The translations under genes were made by a program, and so were the position numbers. Below are positions 24,496 through 32,763 of a DNA stretch of 37,204 nucleotides, piece after piece. The DNA lies in assembly GCA_036266155.1 (NCBI GenBank), contig DATANR010000309.1, forward strand, positions 1-37,204, written 5' to 3'. The notes below the pieces were generated by a model. It was not told the origin of the DNA and made no database searches. It saw only the letters and a list, made by a program, of their open reading frames with translations. This stretch comes from SIAJ01 sp036266155. Lineage in GTDB: Bacteria > Planctomycetota > Planctomycetia > Gemmatales > Gemmataceae. Position 1 is the first letter of the stretch, and the number at the start of each line of letters is the position of its first letter.

Positions 24496-24957
24496 TCATC
24501 CCAGCTTCTTCAGCAAGTTCACCATCTCGATCGCCGTCACCGCGGCTTCGAAGCCTTTATTCCCCGCTTTGCCGCCGGCACGGTTCAGCGCTTGTTCCAG
24601 GTTGTCGCACGTCAGGACGCCGAAGATGACGGGGATGCCGCTGGTCAGACCGGCCTGAGCAATGCCGCTGGTCGTGGCGCCGGCGACGTGGTCGTAATGA
24701 TCGGTGTCGCCCTTGATGACGGCCCCGAGGCAGATCACGGCGGCATAGCGGCCCGACTCACCGAGCTTCTGAGCGACGAGGGGGATCTCGAACGAGCCGG
24801 GCACGTGGACCAAGTCGATGCGGTCGTCGGGGACGCCGTGACGCTTCAGACCGTCGATCGCGCCGGCGACGAGCGCGTCGACAATTAGGGCGTTGAAGCG
24901 GGCGGCCACCAGGGCGAAGCGGCCGGGCGGTGGGGAGAAGTCGCCGTCGTAAGTCAT
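24496..24957 (-). CDS. ribH: 6,7-dimethyl-8-ribityllumazine synthase
   Basis: 153 residues from ATG 24957. It condenses 5-amino-6-ribitylamino-uracil with 3,4-dihydroxy-2-butanone 4-phosphate, the penultimate step of riboflavin synthesis. Family motifs are all visible: FNALIVDALVAGAIDGL, VPGSFEIP, GAVIKGDTDHYDHV (with the catalytic His region), FGVLTCDNLEQAL and GNKGFEAAVTAIEM. Length is the usual 150-160. No other rib gene or FMN riboswitch was seen near it; upstream is a pair of zinc-ribbon membrane protein genes separated by a hairpin. Cytosolic, expected to assemble as a 60-mer or pentamer. Confidence 0.97.
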   Translation of the reverse strand: MTYDGDFSPPPGRFALVAARFNALIVDALVAGAIDGLKRHGVPDDRIDLVHVPGSFEIPLVAQKLGESGRYAAVICLGAVIKGDTDHYDHVAGATTSGIAQAGLTSGIPVIFGVLTCDNLEQALNRAGGKAGNKGFEAAVTAIEMVNLLKKLG

Positions 24958-24988
24958 GAGCGGTTAGCTTTCAGCAAACGGATCGTAG

Positions 24989-25017
24989 GGTGGGTCATGG
25001 CTTTGCGCCGACCCACC
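24989..25017. terminator. Hairpin between zinc-ribbon gene pair and ribH
   Basis: GGTGGGTC (24989-24996) and GACCCACC (25010-25017) form a perfect 8-bp stem with a 13-nt loop. It lies just after the minus-strand zinc-ribbon genes and upstream of ribH. Without a U tract it is only a possible terminator; a dispersed palindrome is equally likely. Confidence 0.5.
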
Positions 25018-25068
25018 ATTCACCCACCGTACAAGATTTCATTAGCGAACTACAAGAGCGAGTCTCGT

Positions 25069-25635
25069 TTACTCGTCGTCGCGCTGGCGGCGCTTCTTCT
25101 TGGTTTTGGCTTCCGGATGCCGTTTGTAGTAGCGCTTCAGCAGTTGCCGATCCCATTCGGCGAATTCTTGGGTGTATCGATTTCGTTCAACAACCATCCA
25201 GATGAATCCGACGCCAAGCCCGAGCCCGGCGCCCACCGCGCCGAACAGAACTTTCGACATCCCGATGGCGGCCCCCGTCGCAATGCCGACGCCAATGCCG
25301 ACGCCGAGAGAAAAAACCAGCGTCAACCAGTTGAGCGGCGGCACGCGCGAACGTGGATCGTTGCCCGCGATGACCATCTCGGCCCGCAGGTCATCGAGGT
25401 ACTCGTACAGGTCCTGCTTCGTCTCGCTCCAGTGGCATTCGGTCCAGAGGACTTCCTTCTTGCAGCGCGAACAGATTGTCGTCGGCTCTTCACCCAATTC
25501 AAACGGGTTCTCTAGATACTCTGCGATGACATCGGCCGGCATCTCGGTTTCTTTGCGGCACCACTTATGAACGTAGACCTGCGGTGTGTCGGGCGGCAAA
25601 TCATCGTAATCCGACCGACGTCCGGGGCGTGGCAC
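25069..25635 (-). CDS. Zinc-ribbon membrane protein, unknown function
   Basis: 188 residues from GTG 25635, chosen because GGAGG lies 5 nt upstream; a TTG at 25647 is less likely. A zinc-binding-like pattern is seen in WCRKE and CSRCKKEVLW (about residues 25-65). Two hydrophobic segments follow: WLTLVFSLGVGIGVGIATGA and VLFGAVGAGLGLGVGFIWM, separated by a short turn. The tail is strongly basic (KTKKKRRQR). The topology is a membrane hairpin with cytoplasmic zinc domain and tail. It follows the similar gene at 25671-26480 by 35 bp and probably forms an operon with it. Family not recognised. Confidence 0.75.
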   Translation of the reverse strand: MPRPGRRSDYDDLPPDTPQVYVHKWCRKETEMPADVIAEYLENPFELGEEPTTICSRCKKEVLWTECHWSETKQDLYEYLDDLRAEMVIAGNDPRSRVPPLNWLTLVFSLGVGIGVGIATGAAIGMSKVLFGAVGAGLGLGVGFIWMVVERNRYTQEFAEWDRQLLKRYYKRHPEAKTKKKRRQRDDE

Positions 25636-25670
25636 GGAACCCTCCAAGTCGAAAACAAGCCGTGAATCCG

Positions 25671-26480
25671 CTAGTCCCGGAGCCTGGTCTTGGTGTACAC
25701 GTTCAGCACGCAGACGACTTCAACCTCAAATCCGTCGACTTCAACGGGGAAGCGGAACTCCGCGCCATCGCGCGAATCGCGGCGCAACTGCACGGTCACC
25801 CATTCGCCGACCGGCAAGCGAACCTCGATCGGATCGCCGTAGCGGAGTTGTCCACGATCCGCCCAGAAGCCCATTTCGAACCGCCGCTCTTTCTTCTTGG
25901 CGAGCCGCTTGCGAAAGCGTTCGAATTCGTCGGCGGCATTGTCCGCCAAGCCGCGCTCGAACTTCTTGCGGAGCACGGCATTCTCCTCGGCGTATTGCAG
26001 GCGCTCCTCCTCGGGCTTCTTGTTCGGGTTGTAAAAGTTGATGAGGTAGAGTCCGTAAGCACACCCGGCGGCGAACACGAGCAAGAACACGACGCCGAGG
26101 AAGTTGCCGAACAACCCCATGCGCGTGTTCGAACCCAGAAGGAAGAAAACGATGGCCACGACAAACGCCAAGACCGCGATCGCCGCGATGGGCGTTGCCT
26201 TGTCGTAGCGGGCCTTGCCGATCATGTGGTCCTGGTAATGACCACAGCGCGGACAGGGGATCCCGTTGCGGGCCGTCTCCATCTTCCGCGACAGCTGCTT
26301 CCGGGCTTTCCGTTCGGCCCGCTTCGCGGCGCCGGACTCGTCCAGAAAGTAAAAGCTGTTGCTCATCCCCTCGCCTTCGCGCGACAACTGGTAGACGTAG
26401 TCCGCGTCGCACCCCTCACAGGACACGAGCCGAACGGCCGTCTGGCTGAGCGTAACGGTGTGCTGATTGCTGACGATCAT
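25671..26480 (-). CDS. Zinc-binding membrane protein, unknown function
   Basis: 269 residues from ATG 26480. The N-terminal domain has two CxxC motifs, CEGC and CPRC (about residues 21 and 76), which may form one zinc site. Two hydrophobic segments follow: IAAIAVLAFVVAIVFFLLG and NFLGVVFLLVFAAGCAYGLYL (about 96-150). Then comes a charged helical stretch with KKPEEERLQYAEENAVLRKK and a C-terminal beta-rich domain (EVRLPVGEWVTVQL, FPVEVDGFEVEVVCVLNVY). It is paired with the downstream zinc-ribbon membrane protein and probably cotranscribed. I do not recognise the family. Confidence 0.75.
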   Translation of the reverse strand: MIVSNQHTVTLSQTAVRLVSCEGCDADYVYQLSREGEGMSNSFYFLDESGAAKRAERKARKQLSRKMETARNGIPCPRCGHYQDHMIGKARYDKATPIAAIAVLAFVVAIVFFLLGSNTRMGLFGNFLGVVFLLVFAAGCAYGLYLINFYNPNKKPEEERLQYAEENAVLRKKFERGLADNAADEFERFRKRLAKKKERRFEMGFWADRGQLRYGDPIEVRLPVGEWVTVQLRRDSRDGAEFRFPVEVDGFEVEVVCVLNVYTKTRLRD

Positions 26481-26512
26481 GGGGCGGCCTGGGTGAAGGG
26501 CCTATAGCGAAC

Positions 26513-26548
26513 GACCACTGACCGAGCTTGGAGAGCCGGTCAGTGGTC
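26513..26548. terminator. 12-bp perfect hairpin between rho and the zinc-ribbon genes
   Basis: GACCACTGACCG (26513-26524) and CGGTCAGTGGTC (26537-26548) form a perfect stem around a 12-nt loop, 24 bp after the rho stop codon. It is well placed as a 3' end structure of the coaE-rho transcript, though no run of T follows on the minus strand. Confidence 0.55.
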
Positions 26549-26571
26549 AATGAGTATTCGTCTTTTCTAGC

Positions 26572-27993
26572 TTACAAATTCATATTGCCCAGGAACTCCG
26601 CGTTCGACTTGAAGCGGCTCATGCGGTTGATGAGCATTTCCATCGCTTCGAGCGGGTTCATGTCGCTGAGCACCTTGTGCAGGATGTAGACCCACTTCAA
26701 TTCATCTTCGGGCCGGAGCAGTTCTTCCTTGCGCGTGCCGGAGGCGCTCATGTTAATGGCGGGCCAGATACGCTTGTCGACCATGCGACGATCGAGATGC
26801 AGCTCGCTGTTGCCGGTGCCTTTGAACTCTTCGAAGATCACGTCATCCATGCGGCTGCCGGTGTCGACCAGGGCGGTCGCGATGATCGTGAGCGAACCCC
26901 CTTCCTCGATGTTGCGTGCGGCGCCAAAGAATCGCTTCGGCTTGTGCAGCGCATTGGCGTCGACGCCGCCGGACAGGATCTTGCCGCTCGACGGCACCTC
27001 GGCGTTGTAAGCGCGCGCCAGCCGCGTGATCGAGTCGAGGAAGATGACGACGTCGACGCCGTATTCCACGAGGCGCTTGGCCTTCTCGATCACCATCTCA
27101 CTGACTTGGACGTGCCGGCTCGTCGGCTCGTCGAACGTGCTCGACACGACCTCGGCTCGCGGGCCCTTGACCGTCCGCAGCATGTCGGTCACTTCTTCGG
27201 GCCGCTCATCGATGAGCAGCACGATGACGTAACACTCGGGATGGTTCTTCAGGATGGCGGTGGCCATCTTCTGAAGCAGGACGGTCTTGCCCGTGCGCGG
27301 CGGGGCGACGATCAGGCTGCGCTGCCCCTTGCCGATCGGCGTGATGAGGTCGATCACGCGCGTGTTCACTTCCGTTTGCTCGGTCTCAAGTTTGAAGCGC
27401 TTCGTGGGATGTAGCGGCGTGAGGTCGTCGAAGACGACCTTCTGCGTCAACAGGTCCGGGTCCTGATAGTTGATCGCCTCGACGCGCAGCAGCGCGAAGT
27501 AACGCTCGTTCTCTTTCGGCGGGCGGATCTGGCCGGCAACGACGGCGCCGGTGCGCAGGCCGAAGCGGCGGATCTGGCTTGGCGAAATATAGATGTCGTC
27601 GGGGCACGGCAGGTAGTTGTAATCGGGACTGCGCAGAAAGCCGAAGCCGTCGGGGAGGATCTCGAGCGTCCCCTCGCCGTACATCAAGCCGTTCTGTTTA
27701 ACGCGCTCCTTCAGGATCTTGAAGATGAGGTCCTGCTTCTTGAGGCCGACCCATTCTTCGCGCGGAATTTCTTCGTCGCGGGCCAGCTTCTGGAGCTGGG
27801 CCATCGTCATCTGTTGAAGTTGCGTGATATACGTGCCGCCGCGCTTGATTTCTTCGTAGCGCTCGTTCACCTCTTCGTCGTAGCCGAGGAAGCCCTCCTC
27901 CTGAGCGGGGGTGACGTGGCGGGGTATAGGTCCATCGCCGGTCGGCGGGCCGGATCGGCGGAACGGCCGTTGCGTGTGCGTGTGCTCGGACAT
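26572..27993 (-). CDS. rho: Transcription termination factor Rho
   Basis: 473 residues from ATG 27993, which has AGGAG 9 nt upstream; the frame stays open further upstream but that part overlaps coaE and is not typical. The N-terminus has a basic, Pro-rich lead and the Rho N-domain. The cold-shock-type RNA-binding domain has the RNP1 stretch PDGFGFLRSPDYNYL. The ATPase has Walker A APPRTGKT (most Rhos have PPKAGKT), Walker B VIVLLIDERPEEVTDM, the arginine-rich LDRRMVDKRIWPAI and the C-terminal NMSASGTRKEELL. Rho is a hexameric RNA helicase that ends transcription. coaE lies 94 bp upstream on the same strand. Cytosolic. Confidence 0.97.
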   Translation of the reverse strand: MSEHTHTQRPFRRSGPPTGDGPIPRHVTPAQEEGFLGYDEEVNERYEEIKRGGTYITQLQQMTMAQLQKLARDEEIPREEWVGLKKQDLIFKILKERVKQNGLMYGEGTLEILPDGFGFLRSPDYNYLPCPDDIYISPSQIRRFGLRTGAVVAGQIRPPKENERYFALLRVEAINYQDPDLLTQKVVFDDLTPLHPTKRFKLETEQTEVNTRVIDLITPIGKGQRSLIVAPPRTGKTVLLQKMATAILKNHPECYVIVLLIDERPEEVTDMLRTVKGPRAEVVSSTFDEPTSRHVQVSEMVIEKAKRLVEYGVDVVIFLDSITRLARAYNAEVPSSGKILSGGVDANALHKPKRFFGAARNIEEGGSLTIIATALVDTGSRMDDVIFEEFKGTGNSELHLDRRMVDKRIWPAINMSASGTRKEELLRPEDELKWVYILHKVLSDMNPLEAMEMLINRMSRFKSNAEFLGNMNL

Positions 27994-28087
27994 GACACCA
28001 GACTCCTGAAGACGTGATGAAGCGCAGCCACCCGCGGGAGCACTGGAACCGTGCCCGAGGAAATCCGCGAGTTGCAGAGGAATGCCA

Positions 28088-28699
28088 TCAAACCAGCTCC
28101 CAACGTTGCACCAACTCGTCCACCTGGGCGATCGTGGCTTCCGGCGAGCCGCCATTATCTATGACGACGTTGGCCCGCTCTTTCTTCTTTTCCGGCGGCA
28201 TTTGGACGGCCTCGCGATTGGCCAGGTCTTGATCGGTCCAGTGCCGTTGTTGCTGCACGCGCGCCAGCCGGATTGCTCGCGGTGCATCCACATAGATCAG
28301 CTTGTCGCAGACGCCGTCCCAGCCGGCTTCGAGCATGATGGCGGCATCAAGCACTACGAACTTGGCGGTCGAATCGGCTTTCGCCTTGTCGATTTCTTCG
28401 CGAATGCGTTGCTCGATGTATGGGTGGACCAGATGCTCGAGCCGACTACGTTCGACGGGGCTCGGGAAGACGATGCGGCCGAACTTCTTGCGATCGATCT
28501 TGCCGTCCGGCGTCAGGATGCCGCGATCACCCCATACCTCCACGACGCGCGCGAAGATGTCCGGCTGCTCGAGTGCTTCGTGCCCCAAGGGATCGGCGGC
28601 GACGACCTTGCCGCCATGGCGGATCAGCGCGTTCGCGACGGTGCTCTTGCCGGCGCCGATGCCGCCGACGAGGCCGATGACGGGTTTGGAAGAATTCAT
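28088..28699 (-). CDS. coaE: Dephospho-CoA kinase
   Basis: 203 residues from ATG 28699, with GAGG 9 nt upstream; a TTG at 28714 overlapping the previous gene is less likely. It phosphorylates the 3'-hydroxyl of dephospho-CoA, the last step of CoA synthesis. The P-loop is GGIGAGKST at the N-terminus, followed by the family motifs VVAADPLGHE and FGRIVFPSPVERSRLEHLVHP, the LDAAIMLEAGWD region and the adenine-binding RLARVQQQRHWT. Length is typical (about 200). The gene follows the Uma2-family gene at 28711 and precedes rho. Confidence 0.96.
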   Translation of the reverse strand: MNSSKPVIGLVGGIGAGKSTVANALIRHGGKVVAADPLGHEALEQPDIFARVVEVWGDRGILTPDGKIDRKKFGRIVFPSPVERSRLEHLVHPYIEQRIREEIDKAKADSTAKFVVLDAAIMLEAGWDGVCDKLIYVDAPRAIRLARVQQQRHWTDQDLANREAVQMPPEKKKERANVVIDNGGSPEATIAQVDELVQRWELV

Positions 28700-28710
28700 G
28701 TTGGGCGTCC

Positions 28711-29463
28711 TCAAGGTTTGGCGTCGGGGTTGATGCCTGCTTTTCTCAGCAGTTCGCGGGTCCGTTCGATCTCGGCTGCTTGTCGAGCAAGTTCCGCCTC
28801 GCGTTTGGCGAGTTGCCGTTGCTGCATCCCCAAGCGCTCGCTTCTCGTCGGGATCGGCGAATTCGTGAGCGCGTCCACCAGTCGAAGCATCCTTGCTTCA
28901 TCGCGCATCTTGACGCCGAGTTGTTCCGACATCAGGCAACCATCGGCACCCGGCAGAATCTCCTGGTATTTGCGTGCAGCGAGTCTGAACCCGTAGAGCG
29001 GTTGCTTGAGATAGTGCCGAGACCAATCGAACACAAAATACTCTTTGACCCCCTGACGCTCGTAGTCGCGCTTGATCGCGCCCAACAACTGAGACTCTTG
29101 CTTGGCGGACGCGGTCTCGATGATCACGGCTGGCACAATCCCGCCATGTTCCCAGCTCTTGTAGGAAAGCCGCGTGGGGTCCATTGGCACGCCAAAGAGA
29201 ACCATCACATCGGGCGCCCGGTTGGCGCGTGGGCGCCCCTCGCGCCAATACCAGAACATGTCGCCGTGAATCGATATTTCTTCCCGACCTTGCAGAGCGT
29301 CCTCGACCGCGTCGAGAAGCCAACGAATGCACTGCATGTGCGGTTCAGATTCACCCAAGGGCGCACCATCGGAGTATGGGTAATCGATCGGCTCGTCGTC
29401 TGCCGACGGTGTCGGCCGACGACCTTTCTTTTGACCCGTTCGTCGTTCGGCTGCGGCGGTCAC
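28711..29463 (-). CDS. Uma2-family (DUF820) PD-(D/E)XK protein
   Basis: 250 residues from GTG 29463, which has GAGG 8 nt upstream; a TTG 30 bp further up is less likely. The Uma2 core is visible: APDVMVLFG, AVIIETASAKQ, and RDYERQGVKEYFVFDWSR, matching the family's APDl, EilSp and Y-GV-EYw-vD motifs. The C-terminal 55 residues form a charged coiled coil (RQLAKREAELARQAAEIER), a frequent planctomycete/cyanobacterial addition. Uma2 proteins are predicted restriction-endonuclease-fold nucleases, often multiplied in these genomes; their substrates are not known. It precedes coaE by 11 bp and may be cotranscribed with it, though nothing links the functions. Confidence 0.85.
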   Translation of the reverse strand: MTAAAERRTGQKKGRRPTPSADDEPIDYPYSDGAPLGESEPHMQCIRWLLDAVEDALQGREEISIHGDMFWYWREGRPRANRAPDVMVLFGVPMDPTRLSYKSWEHGGIVPAVIIETASAKQESQLLGAIKRDYERQGVKEYFVFDWSRHYLKQPLYGFRLAARKYQEILPGADGCLMSEQLGVKMRDEARMLRLVDALTNSPIPTRSERLGMQQRQLAKREAELARQAAEIERTRELLRKAGINPDAKP

Positions 29464-29572
29464 AATGTCATCCTCAATCGAGTGACAATTCAACTATCTG
29501 GGTTTGGAATAACGAGCCGGGAGGGTTGCTTGCGGTTCAGCCTCCGATTCTTGCAAACGCCGTACCGGCTTT

Positions 29573-29593
29573 GGGTGAGCCGTTGGCTCACCC
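29573..29593. terminator. 9-bp perfect hairpin downstream of polA
   Basis: GGGTGAGCC-GTT-GGCTCACCC, a perfect 9-bp stem with a 3-nt loop, lies 18 bp after the polA stop codon. It is a strong structure for a 3' end, but the minus-strand sequence after it is not T-rich. It may be a dispersed palindrome. Confidence 0.55.
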
Positions 29594-29611
29594 GCTAAAC
29601 GGCAGAGGCGT

Positions 29612-32482
29612 CTAATGTAATTCCTCCACGTCGAGCCAATTCTTACCCACCGCTACTTCCACCTCGAGCGGCACGTCCAGCTTCATCGCATTAACCATTT
29701 CCTCACGCACAAGCTTGGCAATTGTTTCAACTTCCTTCGGCGGCGCTTCAAACACTAGTTCGTCGTGGACGCTCAACAACATCTTCGCTTGCCGGCCTTC
29801 CGCCTTGAGACGGCGGTGGACATTCAACATTGCCAGCTTGATGAGATCAGCGGCGCTGCCTTGAATCTCCATGTTAATCGCTTCACGCTCGGCCTGGTTG
29901 CGGCTGTGGTAGCTCGTATTCGTCCGGATGGCCGACGGATCGAACTTGCGCCGGCGACCCAGGATCGACGCGACGAAGCCATCCTGCCGGGCCTTCTTCA
30001 AGAGCGTGTCCTGATAACCCTGTACCTTCGGGTAGCGCGCGAAATATTGATTGATGAACTGATCCGCTTCCTTGCGATCGATGCCCAGCCGCTCGGCCAA
30101 ACCGAAGGCGCTCATGCCATAGAGGATGCCAAAATTCACGGTCTTGGCGACACGGCGATGATCGCTCGTCACCGCGGACTCGGCGACGTTGAAGATCTGA
30201 CTCGCGACCTGCGTGTGAATGTCGTGCCCCTGGGCGTAAGCCGATTTCAATTGCTCGTCGCCGCTGAAGTGGGCGAGCAGCCGCAGCTCGATCTGCGAAT
30301 AGTCAGCGGTGAGCAAAGTCCAGCCATCTTGCGGCAGGAACGCTTGCCGGATTTCACGACCCATGTCGGTCCGTGCCGGGATGTTCTGCAAGTTCGGGTC
30401 GGTCGAGCTGAGCCGGCCGGTCGCGGCAACGGTCTGGTTGAATGACGAATGCAGCCGGCCCGTGTTGGGATTCACGAGTGCGGGTAGCGCATCGACATAA
30501 GTGCCTTTCAACTTGCTGATCTGCCGATGCTCGATGATCTTGATCGGTACCGCATGACCGAGGGCCGCGAGCTTTTCCAACGTCTCCTGATCGGTGCTCG
30601 GCTCGTTGCTCAGGTCCGTGCGCTTGAGCACCGGAAGCTTCAGGTCCTTGTACAGCACATCGCGCAGTTGCTTGAGCGACGCGATGTTGAACTCCTTGCC
30701 CGCGAGTTGATGGATGTCCGTCTCCAGCCCGGCGAGGCGATCGGTCATCGTCACCGATAGCTTCTGCAAGAATGGGACATCGAGACGGATGCCCGTCGCT
30801 TCGATATCGACCAGCACCTCGATGAGTGGGACTTCCACCTCCTGATACACCTTCCAGACCGGCGACTTGCTCAACTCCGCTTCGAGCATGTTGGTCAAGC
30901 GCCACGCGGCATCGGCATCTTCGGCGGCGTACGCGCAGACCTTATCGGTCGGCACCTCGGCCATCGACTTCTGGTTCTTGCCCTTACCGATCAGTTCCGT
31001 GATTGAGATGTTCTCGTGCCCGAGATACTTGCGCGTCAATTCGTCGAGATTGTGCGTGCGCTCGCCGGAATGCAGCAGGTAATGCGCGATCATGCTGTCA
31101 CCGGCCACACCCTTTAGCTCGATGCCGGCCGCACGCAGACAGATTTGATCGTATTTGATGTTCTGGTTGATCTTCTGAATCGCCGGGTCTTCGAGGATCG
31201 GCTTCAGTTCTTTGACGACCATATCCGGATCGAGCTTCGCGCACTCCGCCGGCCCACGAACGGCAATGTACCAACCTTCCGTGTCCTTCCACGAAATCGC
31301 GTAACCGACAATGTTCGATTGCAATGGATCGAGGCACGTTGTCTCCAAATCAATCGCGAAGCGCTTCTGCGCCTTCAATTGCTTGAGAAAACTCTTCCAA
31401 CCCTTATCGTCATCCACCAGTTTGTAATCCGTCTTCCACGCCGCCGCTTGCGGCGCAGCGGGAGCGGCGTTGGCACCGAACAGAAACTCGTCCGGCCGCA
31501 CATCGTCCGGCGTGCCCGCAAACAAATCCCCCTGACTCGGTCCAGTTTTCGGCTCGACGCCAATGGCGGCCATCAATTCCGTGTTTTTCGCCTTGCCGCC
31601 CGCCTTCATCGCGCCGCGCACGCGATTGGCATAGCCACGGAAGCCGAGTTCCTCGAACATCGCGAGCAGCTTCGGCCCATCCCACGGGTGCCGGGTCCAC
31701 GCGTCCCAGTCGAGCGTCATCGGCACATTAGTTTCGAGACGCACGAGCTTGCGGCACAGCTCCAACTCGCCGTTGCCGATCATCCGCTTCAAATTCTCCT
31801 TCATCTTCGGCTGCTTGATCTCGTCGACGTGCGCGACGAGATTCTCGAGCGAACCATATTGCTGAAGGAGCTTGGCCGCCGTCTTGGCGCCGATGCCCGG
31901 CACGCCCTTGATGTTGTCGACGCTGTCGCCGACGAGCGTCTGGTAATCGATCACTTGCTCCGGCGTCACGCCCCAGTCTTCCATGAGGGCCGCGCGGTCC
32001 ATGTACGTCTTCTTGCGCAGATTCAGCATGCGCACGCGATCGCCGATCAGTTGCCGGCAGTCCTTGTCGCTGGTGCACAAGACGACATCGATGCCCTTCG
32101 CCGCCGCCGCGGTGGCGACAGTCGCCATGATGTCGTCGGCCTCGTAACCGGCGAGCGACAGGATCGGCAGGTTCATGGCTTCCAACACTGCGTGGACGAT
32201 CGGCACCTGCACGATCAGGTCCGGCGGCGGCGGATCGCGATGGGCCTTGTACTCGGGAAAGATTTCATTGCGAAACGTCGGCTCATGACGATCGAACGTC
32301 GAGAGCAGGTACGTCGGCTTCACCTCGTCGCAAATGTTGAGCAGGTCGCGCGTCACGCCAAAGACCGCGTTCGTTGGCCGGCCGTCGGGCGACGTCATCG
32401 GCGGCACGGCGTGGAACATCTGGTAGATGAGCGCGTGGCTATCGAGCAGGTACAGCGTCGGCGTGTCGGGCATATCCAGCAT
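29612..32482 (-). CDS. polA: DNA polymerase I
   Basis: 956 residues from ATG 32482; a second ATG three codons on (32473) is equally good. Three domains: the 5'-3' flap nuclease (about 8-290, YLLDSHALIYQMFH, GYEADDIMAT, TSDKDCRQL, VGDSVDNIKGVPGIGAKTA), the 3'-5' proofreading exonuclease (about 375-545, FAIDLETTCLDP, NIKYD, YAAEDAD, all catalytic acids present) and the polymerase (about 560-956). Polymerase motif A is ADYSQIELRLLAHF, motif B RRVAKTVNFGILYGMSAFGL, and motif C VHDEL. So both exonucleases should be active, unlike many polA proteins that have lost proofreading. Fills gaps in repair and removes Okazaki primers. It faces away from the AAA ATPase gene at 32764. Confidence 0.98.
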   Translation of the reverse strand: MLDMPDTPTLYLLDSHALIYQMFHAVPPMTSPDGRPTNAVFGVTRDLLNICDEVKPTYLLSTFDRHEPTFRNEIFPEYKAHRDPPPPDLIVQVPIVHAVLEAMNLPILSLAGYEADDIMATVATAAAAKGIDVVLCTSDKDCRQLIGDRVRMLNLRKKTYMDRAALMEDWGVTPEQVIDYQTLVGDSVDNIKGVPGIGAKTAAKLLQQYGSLENLVAHVDEIKQPKMKENLKRMIGNGELELCRKLVRLETNVPMTLDWDAWTRHPWDGPKLLAMFEELGFRGYANRVRGAMKAGGKAKNTELMAAIGVEPKTGPSQGDLFAGTPDDVRPDEFLFGANAAPAAPQAAAWKTDYKLVDDDKGWKSFLKQLKAQKRFAIDLETTCLDPLQSNIVGYAISWKDTEGWYIAVRGPAECAKLDPDMVVKELKPILEDPAIQKINQNIKYDQICLRAAGIELKGVAGDSMIAHYLLHSGERTHNLDELTRKYLGHENISITELIGKGKNQKSMAEVPTDKVCAYAAEDADAAWRLTNMLEAELSKSPVWKVYQEVEVPLIEVLVDIEATGIRLDVPFLQKLSVTMTDRLAGLETDIHQLAGKEFNIASLKQLRDVLYKDLKLPVLKRTDLSNEPSTDQETLEKLAALGHAVPIKIIEHRQISKLKGTYVDALPALVNPNTGRLHSSFNQTVAATGRLSSTDPNLQNIPARTDMGREIRQAFLPQDGWTLLTADYSQIELRLLAHFSGDEQLKSAYAQGHDIHTQVASQIFNVAESAVTSDHRRVAKTVNFGILYGMSAFGLAERLGIDRKEADQFINQYFARYPKVQGYQDTLLKKARQDGFVASILGRRRKFDPSAIRTNTSYHSRNQAEREAINMEIQGSAADLIKLAMLNVHRRLKAEGRQAKMLLSVHDELVFEAPPKEVETIAKLVREEMVNAMKLDVPLEVEVAVGKNWLDVEELH

Positions 32483-32763
32483 TCCGAACGGAGAGACAGG
32501 GAGCGCAACGTCGCGGCAAATCGGCGCCGTCCGCGGTATCGAGTTCTGGGGAATTCGAGTCCGACCGGCAGGACAGATCGCGGGCGTTTCAGATCAAAAA
32601 GACGGGTGAATGCACACCGTTCAGGGTAAGCGTCGCGGGCCGGCAAGTCAAGTTTCGTGCGAAGACCACTAGCGCTATCGGGCGCTCGGCAATATGTGGA
32701 ATTGTCAGTCCGGCGTTTCGTTCAAAAACACACACACCCCGGAAACGCAATTTGAGGTGTCAC
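32483..32763. promoter_or_regulatory. Divergent spacer between polA and the AAA ATPase gene
   Basis: A 281-bp spacer with promoters for polA (minus) and the ATPase gene (plus). Just before the latter is GAGGTG, a good ribosome binding site. No operator was recognised. Confidence 0.35.

Noticed and set aside
24496..24957. FMN riboswitch upstream of ribH
   Set aside because: The 100 bp upstream contain only one simple hairpin and none of the conserved riboswitch segments that I could recognise.
25584..26507. 307-codon plus-strand open frame opposite the zinc-binding membrane protein gene
   Set aside because: The minus frame has CxxC motifs and hydrophobic segments in a sensible order; the plus frame has none.
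26677..27414. Plus-strand frame opposite rho
   Set aside because: Rho motifs are unambiguous on the minus strand.
29573..29593. Classical Rho-independent terminator of polA
   Set aside because: Strong stem but no T tract on the transcribed strand, so kept only as a hairpin or possible terminator.
31145..32629. 494-codon plus-strand open frame opposite polA
   Set aside because: The polA frame has all catalytic motifs; this frame is Arg/His-rich and motif-free.
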